Source of the DNA: Methanomicrobiales archaeon
GTDB lineage: Archaea > Halobacteriota > Methanomicrobia > Methanomicrobiales > Methanoculleaceae
DNA: 7,186 bases
Reading direction: 5' to 3'
Assembly: GCA_012521035.1 (NCBI GenBank)
Contig: JAAYND010000098.1
Location: 1-7,186, forward strand
Shown here: positions 1-5,352 of the stretch, piece by piece
Numbering within the stretch: position 1 is the stretch's first letter
Layout of the letters: each line of letters starts with the position of its first letter
Made by a program: the position numbers and the translations under genes
The notes under the pieces: model-generated
What the model saw: only the letters and a program-made list of their open reading frames with translations
What the model was told of the DNA's origin: nothing
Database searches by the model: none

Positions 1-50
1 CCATCTTCTTGATCGGAAAGATAATCTGCAATTAACGCTAAGACTTCCAT
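1..50 (-). CDS. 5' end of a gene cut by the window edge; possibly an IS256-like transposase
   Basis: Read on the minus strand, an ATG at 50-48 opens a frame giving MEVLALIADYLSDQED before the window ends. A good Shine-Dalgarno sequence, AAGGAGA (complement of 60-66), sits 9 nt before the ATG, and the frame upstream closes with TGA at 71-69, so this start is well fixed. Only 16 residues are visible, too few for a firm family call. They resemble, from memory, the N-termini of mutator/IS256-type transposases. The upstream stretch around 85-112, read on the minus strand, contains CTGTAAAATTG, which resembles the TGTGTAAA-type ends of IS256 elements. If so, the left edge of the window is the 5' end of an insertion sequence whose terminal repeat ends near 110-125. 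The coding start is fairly sure; the transposase identity is an inference. Any other short helical N-terminus could fit. Confidence 0.5.
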   Translation of the reverse strand, partial: MEVLALIADYLSDQED

Positions 51-189
51 GGCCTTGTTTCTCCTTTGTCAAATATAGGTTGGATACAGGGCCATTTCAA
101 TTTTACAGAACTTTCGTTACGTTACCAGGTCGTACGAGAGCCGGGCGGTCCTGATCAGGAGGGGGTTATCTTGTGTGGCTTGAAAATTT

Positions 190-250
190 GAATACTTTTT
201 GTATACAAATGAATACATTATTTATCCTATCGAGTACATTATGTATTCAT
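190..250 (+). promoter_or_regulatory. Promoter with three 21-bp-spaced operator-like repeats
   Basis: GAATACTTTT (190), GAATACATTA (211) and GAGTACATTA (232) recur at exactly 21-bp steps, two turns of B-DNA. The second copy also forms a perfect 10-bp inverted repeat with the start-codon region: ATGAATACAT at 209-218 against ATGTATTCAT at 241-250. A separate 12-bp palindrome, TTTGTATACAAA, lies at 198-209. The probable TATA box, TATTTATCC at 219-227, sits between the inverted arms and 22-30 nt before the ATG, the normal place for a leaderless archaeal transcript; there is no Shine-Dalgarno sequence. A protein bound to these repeats would cover both TATA box and start. The winged-helix domain of the gene just downstream is the obvious candidate for autorepression, which is an inference. 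Confidence 0.7.
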
Positions 251-815
251 GCTTGAGGTACTCATTCCCTCAAGGGTCCGGGTGAAGCTCCTCACCCTGT
301 TTCTCCTCAACCCGGAGTGTGAGTTCTACATCCGTGAGATCGTCCGCATGACCGGCGAGAACATCAACGGAGTGCGCCGTGAACTTGCAAACCTGGAATC
401 ATTCGGGCTTCTTATCGGGAGGCGGCGGGGGAACCAGCAATATTTCACGGTCAATCGTGACTTCTTCCTTTATGGCGACCTCCAGCAGCTCGTGCTCAAG
501 ACAGAAGGGGTTGCGCGGACTATCCGGGAGAATCTCTCATCTTTGCAGGATATCGAGTGCATGTTCATCTACGGATCATTTGCAAAAGGTACCGCAGGGG
601 GAGGAAGTGATATCGACCTTTTCATCGTGGGTGATGTGAGCGAAGAGGCGCTGATCCCGCTCGTGAATGCGAGCGAGCGTATGATCAACCGCGAGATCAA
701 CTACACGCTCATGCACGGCAGCGAATTCATGCGGCGAAAGGAGGCAGGGGATCCTTTCATAAAGAATGTAATGAATGAGAAAAAGACAATGATCATCGGA
801 ACCTGCGATGATTGA
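249..815 (+). CDS. Winged-helix / minimal nucleotidyltransferase (MNT) protein, antitoxin-like
   Basis: This 188-aa protein joins an N-terminal winged helix-turn-helix (about residues 5-70) to a polymerase-beta-type minimal nucleotidyltransferase domain (about 95-185). The nucleotidyltransferase signature is visible: G109-S110, then D121 and D123 in SDIDLFIVGD, with E149 in REINYTL as the likely third metal-binding carboxylate. All three acidic positions are present, so the enzyme looks intact. In known MNT-HEPN pairs the MNT protein neutralises the HEPN toxin, in some systems by adding AMP groups to it; that role is inferred here from the partner gene, whose ATG lies inside the last codons of this one (8-nt overlap, 808-815). 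The HTH suggests it also binds DNA, probably the repeat array directly upstream. The ATG at 249 is chosen because the TATA box is about 26 nt before it and translation is probably leaderless. Confidence 0.85.
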   Translation: MLEVLIPSRVRVKLLTLFLLNPECEFYIREIVRMTGENINGVRRELANLESFGLLIGRRRGNQQYFTVNRDFFLYGDLQQLVLKTEGVARTIRENLSSLQDIECMFIYGSFAKGTAGGGSDIDLFIVGDVSEEALIPLVNASERMINREINYTLMHGSEFMRRKEAGDPFIKNVMNEKKTMIIGTCDD

Positions 816-1219
816 AGATCTTGAGAGGCAGAGGCTGATCAGGAAGCTCCCTCCCGACCCGAAGAAAGTAGCTGATGCGATGGCTCTTGCCCGCCGGGAT
901 ATCGGGACCGCTCGTACGCTTCTTTCGTCTGATTGTGATTGGGCATACAACATCGCCTACAACGCAGTCCTTCAGGCCGGCCGGGCTCTAATGTTTGCCA
1001 GGGGATAATCGTCCGAGCGGTGCGAACCAGCACATCGCGGTGGTGAAGTTTGCCGGCCTCTTCCTTGATGATGGTGATGTTCTCATCTTTGACCGCATGC
1101 GCCGTAAACGGCACAGTTCGGTCTACGACACAGCAGGTATAATATCCGCGACTGAGGCGGAATTTGCAGTGGATGCAGCTACGGTTCTGGTGCAGAAGAT
1201 CGCAATGCTTCTTGAGTAA
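808..1219 (+). pseudogene. HEPN-domain protein, toxin-like partner of the MNT gene, broken by a +1 frameshift
   Basis: The first 66 codons (808-1005) give an alpha-helical HEPN N-terminus ending in ALMFARG, then TAA at 1006-1008. The frame resumes one base later with RPSGANQH at 1010 and runs to TAA at 1217-1219. Removing one A at 1007-1008 turns GGA-TAA-T-CGT into GGA-TAT-CGT, restoring the family-typical FARGYRP sequence and a 136-aa protein of normal HEPN length. The restored protein carries R-x5-H (R96, H102) in DRMRRKRHSSVYD, matching the Rx4-6H active-site motif of HEPN RNases. The start overlaps the end of the MNT gene by 8 nt, so the two were translationally coupled. As read, the first piece lacks the catalytic motif and the second lacks a proper start, so the toxin should be dead. 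A sequencing error or recoding at this site cannot be excluded. Confidence 0.8.
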
Positions 1220-1287
1220 CTCCACCTGGTCCGGAAGGTTTCCCGGCATTATCTGTCTCCCCTCGCCCGGGAGGAGCATATGCCGAC

Positions 1288-1295
1288 GTTGTATC
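1288..1295 (+). repeat. Target-site duplication, left copy
   Basis: GTTGTATC directly abuts the left terminal repeat and matches the right copy ATTGTATC at 7 of 8 positions. It is the part of the HIT gene (codons GYN on the minus strand) duplicated on insertion. The single difference changes AAT to AAC, both Asn, and probably arose after insertion. Confidence 0.75.
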
Positions 1296-1321
1296 CTAAA
1301 CTCCCGCATGAATTAGGCACA
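1296..1321 (+). repeat. Left terminal inverted repeat of the 246-bp element
   Basis: The outer 11 bp match the right end perfectly in inverted orientation, and the inner part (TTAGGC.CA) is shared as well. CTAA and TTAG inside this arm can also pair locally, an imperfect version of the hairpin at the right end. Confidence 0.75.
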
Positions 1322-1515
1322 TGAAGTTGTCAATCTGGCCGATAACAGCCCCTTTCACTCTTACTCGACCTACCATCATTTTTATGCCCGGCTCACCGAG
1401 GCATTATACGCCTATATAATTTTAGGCACATCAGTCTCTTCAGTATTCCAATTCTGATAGAATTGAGAGGATATTTCCGAGAAATTCCGAATATTCTCCA
1501 TAATTGCTGTAACTG

Positions 1516-1541
1516 TGCGCCTAAACTTTCCGGGAGTTTAG
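1516..1541 (-). repeat. Right terminal inverted repeat with internal hairpin
   Basis: This is the inverted copy of the left end. It also contains a perfect local dyad, CTAAACT (1521-1527) and AGTTTAG (1535-1541), with a 7-nt loop, so the terminus itself can fold. The HIT reading frame entering the element terminates here, at 1523-1521. Confidence 0.75.
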
Positions 1542-1549
1542 ATTGTATC
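1542..1549 (+). repeat. Target-site duplication, right copy
   Basis: ATTGTATC directly abuts the right terminal repeat of the 246-bp element and encodes, on the minus strand, most of the GYN codons of the HIT frame. It pairs with the left copy at 1288-1295. Confidence 0.75.
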
Positions 1550-1764
1550 CATCGGGGTGAAACCCTTCGTCTAGGAGGACTTTTGCCTCCTGGGCGAGCG
1601 CAAAGAGCATCGCCTGCTCCTCACCTGTCGCATCGAAGGGGCTTACGGCGTGCCGGGAGGGGATGAGGAGGTGGCCCGGGGATTGCCATAGCGGGTGTAA
1701 CAGAGATCGTTTTCGAGCACGACCTCCCCCGGAGCCGGCCAGCAGAACGGGCAGGTCAGAGAGC

Positions 1765-1896
1765 TCATGCCCCGTACCCCCTGGCATGGATGAGGCAGGC
1801 GCACTTCTCGGTGAGGTGGGCGAAGGCCCGATCCCGCCAGCCTCTCAGCAGGGAGCGAGGCCGATCAGCGAAACCCGACTGATGCACTCGAGTCAT
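1765..1896 (-). pseudogene. Possible C-terminal remnant of a gene upstream of the HIT gene
   Basis: On the minus strand a 43-codon frame runs from an ATG at 1896-1894 and ends in HLTEKCACLIHARGYGA, with its TGA overlapping the HIT start codon as ATGA (1768-1765). This is the usual spacing of co-transcribed archaeal genes, and the last 20 or so codons have the GC-rich codon choice seen elsewhere in the window. The first residues look less protein-like, and in-frame extension upstream to a stop at 1968-1966 gives nothing recognisable, so the rest of the gene would have been lost. I do not recognise the family. It may also be a chance open frame; confidence is low. Confidence 0.25.
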
Positions 1897-1966
1897 GAGA
1901 TATAGAATCCGGCTACGCCGGCACTTCCATGGAGTAATGAGCAAACGGTTCCACCAACGAAAGATC

Positions 1967-1973
1967 TATATCC
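1967..1973 (+). promoter_or_regulatory. Probable TATA box of the transposase-like gene
   Basis: TATATCC begins 29 nt before the ATG at 1996 in a GC-rich surrounding, the right distance for a leaderless archaeal transcript. No Shine-Dalgarno sequence precedes the ATG. A short dyad, CCGGC-TAC-GCCGG (1909-1921), lies further upstream and has no clear role. Confidence 0.45.
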
Positions 1974-1995
1974 CCGCACCCCCGAGCACTATACG

Positions 1996-3435
1996 ATGGA
2001 TGACTGGGCGGCCGAATGGCTTGCGAAGCAACGAAAGATGGGGAAGAAGTGCCTTGAGATCAAGTACATCCAGGGCAAACCGTATGTCTATCATTCGACG
2101 AGCGTCTACGACCAGGAGGCGAAAAAACCCCGGAAAGTCTCGCGGTACATCGGCCGGCTCACTCAGGATCACGGCCTCCTTGAGAAAGGCTCATCCCGGC
2201 CGGCAAAGAAGGATCAATCCGCAACTCCCCCGAAGCGACCCCCATCTGTTTGCGAATACGGCAACGCCCACCTCCTCGCGTTCGAGCTCCAGGATCTCAT
2301 CCCGGTTCTCGCCGAAGCATTCCCCGGGTACTGGCCTGAGATCGTCGCCCTCCTCTTCACCCGCATCACCGGGAATCTCCCCCTCACGTGCGTGGAGGCG
2401 GCCTGGGAGAAGCTGGACAACCCCCTGGATATCCAGCCGGACTGCTCCCTGGAGTCTCTCTCCGCCGCGCTCCGGGCAATAGATGATAGCCAGATCGGGC
2501 AGGAGATGATCTTTGAGCACCTCTGCACCGAGGAGGGGTATCTCATCTACGATATCTCTTTTTCTTACTCCCTCTCCGATAACCTCCCCTTCGGAGATCG
2601 AGAATACGATGCCGACGACATCGCCCTTCCCCGGGCGAACCTCGCTCTCTTCTCCGGGCGGGAGACCGGGTTGCCGGCGATGCTCTGCCCCCTCCCCGAC
2701 CCCGTGGAAGGCGCCCTGGCGCTCTTACCGCTCCCGGATGACCTGAACCCCGAAGACGCACCCCTGATCTTTGGCCGCAGGTCCATCCCCGAAGAGGCGA
2801 TCGAGGAGATCATCAACCACGGTTATTCGTTCCTCCTCCCGCTCCCTCGAGATAGCATCCACCACAAAACCCGGATCCATCTGGACGACCCGTTCACGTA
2901 CCGCAAACGCCTGATTCGGGGCGGGAAGAAGAAGATGGGTGACAGAACCCTCTACCTCTTCATGGATGAGGACCTGCGGCTTGAGGAGAGGAAGGCTATC
3001 CTCGAGTGGCACAAAGAGGGCATAATCACGGAGAAAGAAGCCCGGGAAAGGGAAAAACTTGCCGGCAGGTTCCTCTTTCTCTCAAACCTTGATGAAACAC
3101 CGCAGGAGATCTATGAACTCTACAGAACCCGTGACCTGGTGGAGAGGTACTTCGATACCCTGAGGGGCGAGATACAGTCAGACGCCCTCTACCTCGGGGA
3201 CCAGAGTGCGGTCTATGGCCATCTCTTCGTCGGGTTCCTCCGCCTGTATCTCTACTGCCGGCTGTTGAAACGCATCAGGGTGGCCGGTCTGGAGGCGGAC
3301 TTCTCGCCAGAGGATCTCCTGCGGACCTTCTCAAAAGTGATGAAGGTATCCTATGACGGGTTCGACCAGATCGCCGGGGTTTCTGAGGATCTGCGTGGTC
3401 TTGAGGAGAGGCTCGGGGTGGAGATACTCCCCTGA
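1996..3435 (+). CDS. IS1634/IS4-type transposase homologue, full length but with an altered catalytic triad
   Basis: This 479-aa frame has the layout of IS4-superfamily (IS1634-like) DDE transposases. A short N-terminal segment with KYIQGKPYVYHSTSVYD and SRYIGRL (about 22-55) is followed by a helical region, a first catalytic-type Asp in LIYDISFSYS (D186), and a C-terminal RDLVERYFDTLRGEI block (E383) typical of the family's glutamate helix. Where the family has DRG(F/M), this protein reads FGRRSIPEE (G260), so the second Asp seems lost; the usual G-N of the preceding loop is also replaced (CPLPDP, 231-236). Despite this the frame is unbroken. No inverted termini or target duplications were found at 1900-1995 or 3436-3540. 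The start at 1996 fits the TATA box; a second ATG at 2038 is an alternative. It may be a recently inactivated transposase or a domesticated DNA-binding derivative; transposition activity is unlikely. Confidence 0.7.
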   Translation: MDDWAAEWLAKQRKMGKKCLEIKYIQGKPYVYHSTSVYDQEAKKPRKVSRYIGRLTQDHGLLEKGSSRPAKKDQSATPPKRPPSVCEYGNAHLLAFELQDLIPVLAEAFPGYWPEIVALLFTRITGNLPLTCVEAAWEKLDNPLDIQPDCSLESLSAALRAIDDSQIGQEMIFEHLCTEEGYLIYDISFSYSLSDNLPFGDREYDADDIALPRANLALFSGRETGLPAMLCPLPDPVEGALALLPLPDDLNPEDAPLIFGRRSIPEEAIEEIINHGYSFLLPLPRDSIHHKTRIHLDDPFTYRKRLIRGGKKKMGDRTLYLFMDEDLRLEERKAILEWHKEGIITEKEAREREKLAGRFLFLSNLDETPQEIYELYRTRDLVERYFDTLRGEIQSDALYLGDQSAVYGHLFVGFLRLYLYCRLLKRIRVAGLEADFSPEDLLRTFSKVMKVSYDGFDQIAGVSEDLRGLEERLGVEILP

Positions 3436-3512
3436 GCGACCGCTCCCCCGATTGAGATGCATCTGCGGATACAGGTGTGCTCCCCGGATAACGGCCGGAG
3501 AGAATAGAAAAC

Positions 3513-3519
3513 CTTATCC
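3513..3519 (+). promoter_or_regulatory. Probable TATA-like box of the lipoprotein gene
   Basis: CTTATCC starts 30 nt before the ATG at 3543, preceded by an A-rich stretch (3504-3511). It is a weak TATA box by itself but has the same TATCC edge and spacing as the boxes of the other leaderless genes in the window. No Shine-Dalgarno sequence precedes the ATG. Confidence 0.4.
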
Positions 3520-3542
3520 CCGATTCGCATGTCTCTTTCCAC

Positions 3543-5069
3543 ATGAGTCGTCATCCAGTTGCCGCTCTTCTGATTCTCTCTGCCTTCCTCATCATAGCGG
3601 GATGCGCCACCACACCGCAGGATACGAAGGCACCCGACGCACCGGATCCCTCGCCGGCCGATGAAGCGTATGCCCGGGGAATGGCCGAATACGCAGGCGC
3701 TAACTACCGGGTTGCCGAAGAGTGCTTCAGGGAGGCCCATGCCCTTTATACCGGAATGGGTGATCGGGAGAGGGCCCGGGTGGCAAGAAACGCCATGTTC
3801 CAGGCGAACAGGACGTATATTGAGTATTCACTCAACGAGACGGAAGCAGAGATGGCACTGCGGGAGGCGATCCCCGGCATCACCGACGAGAGTATAGCCG
3901 ACTGGCTGGATGCCCATGCCCAGAAGATCACCTCTGAGGGCGAGACGCTCTACTTCTATGACGTCGCCAGCAACTACCTCTACGCGCACACCGCTGAGAT
4001 GCAGAACCAGAACGAGGAGAATTCCGGTTTTGACTGTGTCGCCCGGTTCGCCTGGTCGGAGGATCAGCCTGAAGGGACCGGGCCCTACGTAAACCCCGTG
4101 CACTACGCGGGCACCGAGCGACTCATGATCCCGCACGATATGCTCCTGGCGGCGGGAACCCTGAAGATCTGGTTCCCGCTCCCGGTCGAGACGGATGCGC
4201 AGAGGAGCGTCGCCGTCACGAACCTCTCACGCCCGGACTGTATCGTCGCCGGTCCGTTCACCACGGGGGATATCGGCTATCTCTACTACGAGATCCCGGC
4301 CAGGGCTGTCAATGAGGATCTTGTCCTCTCGGCGGATATCGACTTTATCTCCTACGAGCAGATCTTCCGTGGTATCGATCCAGAACTGGTCGGGGAGTAC
4401 AACACGAGTGACCCTGAGTACCTGCTCTACACCAGATCTGAGCGTAATATCGAGATCGTGGATGCAATCCGGGAGAGGGCACGGGAGATCGTCGGGAACG
4501 AGACGAACCCGCACCTCCAGGCGCAGATGATATACCACCACATCATCGAGACCTACCCCTACAGCTCTGTCCCGCACTTCTCGCTCGATGCCCGCAAACC
4601 CGGGGTCGCTGAGTCCACCTACATGTTTGAGACCGGCCACGGCGACTGCGGCACCCAGAGCATGCTCTTTGTAGCGTTCTGCCGGTCACTCGGGATCCCC
4701 GCCCGCGCCATAGGGGGTTACCAGATGCTCCTTGCCGGGACTCCCGGGGATCACTTCTGGGCGGAGTACTACCTGCCCGGCTACGGATGGATCCCGGGCG
4801 ACCCCACTGCCGCTGAAGCGGCCGACTGGTTTGTCGTTCCCGATGAGAAACGGTCGGTATTCAGGGAGTACTACGCCACAAACCTTGACCCTGCACGCCT
4901 CGTCATCCAGAAGAGCGTTGACGCCGCGATGGATCCGGCCATCCCCGACGATGCCATCGTCTTCAGGACCGCCCGGCAGTTCCCGGCAATCGTCTCTGAT
5001 ACAGCGCAGGATGACCTGGATCTCCTCTGCGCGGGGTGTTTTGAGATCAGCATCGAGGCCGTGGCGTGA
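3543..5069 (+). CDS. Secreted lipoprotein with a transglutaminase-like (papain-fold) domain
   Basis: The 508-aa product begins with a short lipoprotein signal: basic start, hydrophobic core at 5-19 and lipobox IAGC with C21 as the anchored residue, so it should sit on the outer face of the membrane. Residues 39-75 (DEAYARGMAEY... then AEECFREAHALY) look like one or two TPR-type helices. A beta-rich middle (about 160-275) precedes a transglutaminase-like core with a visible triad: C369 in GHGDCGTQSM, H404 in GDHFWAEYY and D420 in IPGDPT. In bacteria and archaea such domains are usually cysteine proteases or peptide-processing enzymes, sometimes transglutaminases; the substrate here is unknown. 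About 85 residues follow the triad. ATG at 3543 is supported by the signal peptide starting there and by the TATA-like box. The gene stands alone, with a possible small frame overlapping its stop. Confidence 0.85.
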   Translation: MSRHPVAALLILSAFLIIAGCATTPQDTKAPDAPDPSPADEAYARGMAEYAGANYRVAEECFREAHALYTGMGDRERARVARNAMFQANRTYIEYSLNETEAEMALREAIPGITDESIADWLDAHAQKITSEGETLYFYDVASNYLYAHTAEMQNQNEENSGFDCVARFAWSEDQPEGTGPYVNPVHYAGTERLMIPHDMLLAAGTLKIWFPLPVETDAQRSVAVTNLSRPDCIVAGPFTTGDIGYLYYEIPARAVNEDLVLSADIDFISYEQIFRGIDPELVGEYNTSDPEYLLYTRSERNIEIVDAIRERAREIVGNETNPHLQAQMIYHHIIETYPYSSVPHFSLDARKPGVAESTYMFETGHGDCGTQSMLFVAFCRSLGIPARAIGGYQMLLAGTPGDHFWAEYYLPGYGWIPGDPTAAEAADWFVVPDEKRSVFREYYATNLDPARLVIQKSVDAAMDPAIPDDAIVFRTARQFPAIVSDTAQDDLDLLCAGCFEISIEAVA

Positions 5070-5245
5070 CCCCGGCCAGGACGGGAATCGCCGGGCATAT
5101 CCTCCACGCCGCCGGCGTACCGTGGACCTGCAGGCGCATAACCGCCTGGCCGGGCGGTGTTGTGGTCGTCGCCCCCGATGAGCGCCGCCCGCGAGGAGGC
5201 CGGCGGCCGGGGACCTCTGGCGTTGTGTCCCTCTGCTGGATTTGA
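5066..5245 (+). CDS. Possible small ORF overlapping the lipoprotein stop
   Basis: A GTG at 5066 overlaps the lipoprotein TGA (GTGA) and opens a 59-codon frame containing GIAGHILHAAGVPW and GGVVVVAPDE. Codon choice (ATC, CTC, GTC, GCC) resembles that of real genes here, and the overlap is of the kind used for translational coupling. The second half is Arg/Pro/Gly-rich and looks less convincing. The stretch also holds GC-rich dyads (5106-5118; 5141-5158) that could equally be structured 3' untranslated RNA. No family is recognised. It could be a small coupled gene, a decayed one, or chance. Confidence 0.2.
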   Translation: MTPARTGIAGHILHAAGVPWTCRRITAWPGGVVVVAPDERRPRGGRRPGTSGVVSLCWI

Positions 5246-5321
5246 TGAGGGTATTGCCGCTCCGGAGGTTTTGCCGCCCAGGGCCTCATATTCTCCTGAT
5301 GTGCATATAGTTTTCGACAGG

Positions 5322-5340
5322 TATTTATCCAGACCTGGAT
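5322..5340 (+). promoter_or_regulatory. TATA box with overlapping 14-bp dyad before the psiE-like gene
   Basis: TATTTATCC at 5322-5330 is identical to the box before the MNT gene and begins 31 nt before the ATG at 5353. A perfect dyad, ATCCAG-AC-CTGGAT (5327-5340), overlaps the downstream edge of the box, where a bound regulator would block transcription-factor or polymerase entry. No Shine-Dalgarno sequence precedes the ATG, consistent with a leaderless transcript. The regulator is unknown; a phosphate-related one is only a guess from the family name. Confidence 0.55.
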
Positions 5341-5352
5341 GATAAACAGTAT

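Larger units (their letters stand above)
1296..1541. mobile_element. MITE-like non-coding insertion, 246 bp
   Basis: The ends are perfect 11-bp inverted repeats, CTAAACTCCCG at 1296-1306 and CGGGAGTTTAG at 1531-1541, and similarity continues inward to about 26 bp (roughly 20 of 26 matching). It is flanked by GTTGTATC (1288-1295) and ATTGTATC (1542-1549), an 8-bp target duplication with one mismatch. Deleting the element and one flank joins two halves of a HIT gene as DGYN-VGI, which confirms the boundaries independently. No transposase frame is present and the inside is more A/T-rich than its surroundings. It contains a 10-bp direct repeat, TTAGGCACAT (1313-1322, 1422-1431), a 7-bp hairpin (1449-1465) and a TATA-like TATATAAT at 1413-1420. 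It was probably moved by the transposase of a full-length relative elsewhere in the genome; 8-bp duplications are known for IS256 among others. Which family is unknown. Confidence 0.8.
1249..1768 (-). pseudogene. HIT-family (histidine triad) hydrolase pseudogene, interrupted by a small mobile element
   Basis: Starting at the ATG at 1768-1766, the minus strand reads MSSLTCPFCWPAPGE followed by VVLENDLCYTRYGNP, a typical HIT N-terminus with a CxxC zinc pair. It then shifts frame at the short G-run 1678-1681, where one base is missing: GNP must continue as PGHLLIPSRH. The frame continues through LLDEGFHPDGYN at 1542 and is cut there by the 246-bp element. Beyond the element it resumes as VGI, matching the family consensus DGYNVGI, then runs into CSSRARGDR and a TAA at 1251-1249. 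The segment that should carry the catalytic HxHxH is missing; RARGD may be the remnant of the downstream PRYRGD-like part. HIT proteins are nucleotide hydrolases or transferases; this copy cannot be active. A G-rich sequence about 10 nt before the ATG may be its ribosome binding site. At least three lesions point to long-standing loss. Confidence 0.85.

Noticed and set aside
190..250. Phased repeats as a CRISPR array or replication origin
   Set aside because: The repeats are only about 10 bp and three in number, with no spacers of CRISPR size and no cas or replication gene nearby. An operator fits better.
839..1309. 156-codon open frame on the minus strand across the HEPN gene
   Set aside because: It is antisense to the HEPN reading frame, and its first part is the HIT pseudogene tail read in a wrong frame (RRHMLLPGEG in place of VGICSSRARGD). 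No family features of its own.
1399..1424. TATATAAT within the inserted element as a promoter of a real gene
   Set aside because: Neither strand has a credible start or coding frame about 25-40 nt downstream; it is recorded only as part of the element.
1895..2482. 195-codon plus-strand open frame overlapping the transposase homologue
   Set aside because: Arg/Ser/Pro-rich product typical of an out-of-frame reading of GC-rich coding DNA. The frame from 1996 shows clear transposase motifs instead.
5106..5158. GC-rich dyads as an intrinsic terminator
   Set aside because: Stems at 5106-5118 and 5141-5158 are not followed by a T-run, and archaeal termination relies mainly on T-rich tracts. They are noted only as structure.
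4732..5181. 149-codon plus-strand open frame over the end of the lipoprotein gene
   Set aside because: Out-of-frame shadow rich in Arg/Pro/Ser; the lipoprotein frame holds the catalytic His and Asp in the same stretch.
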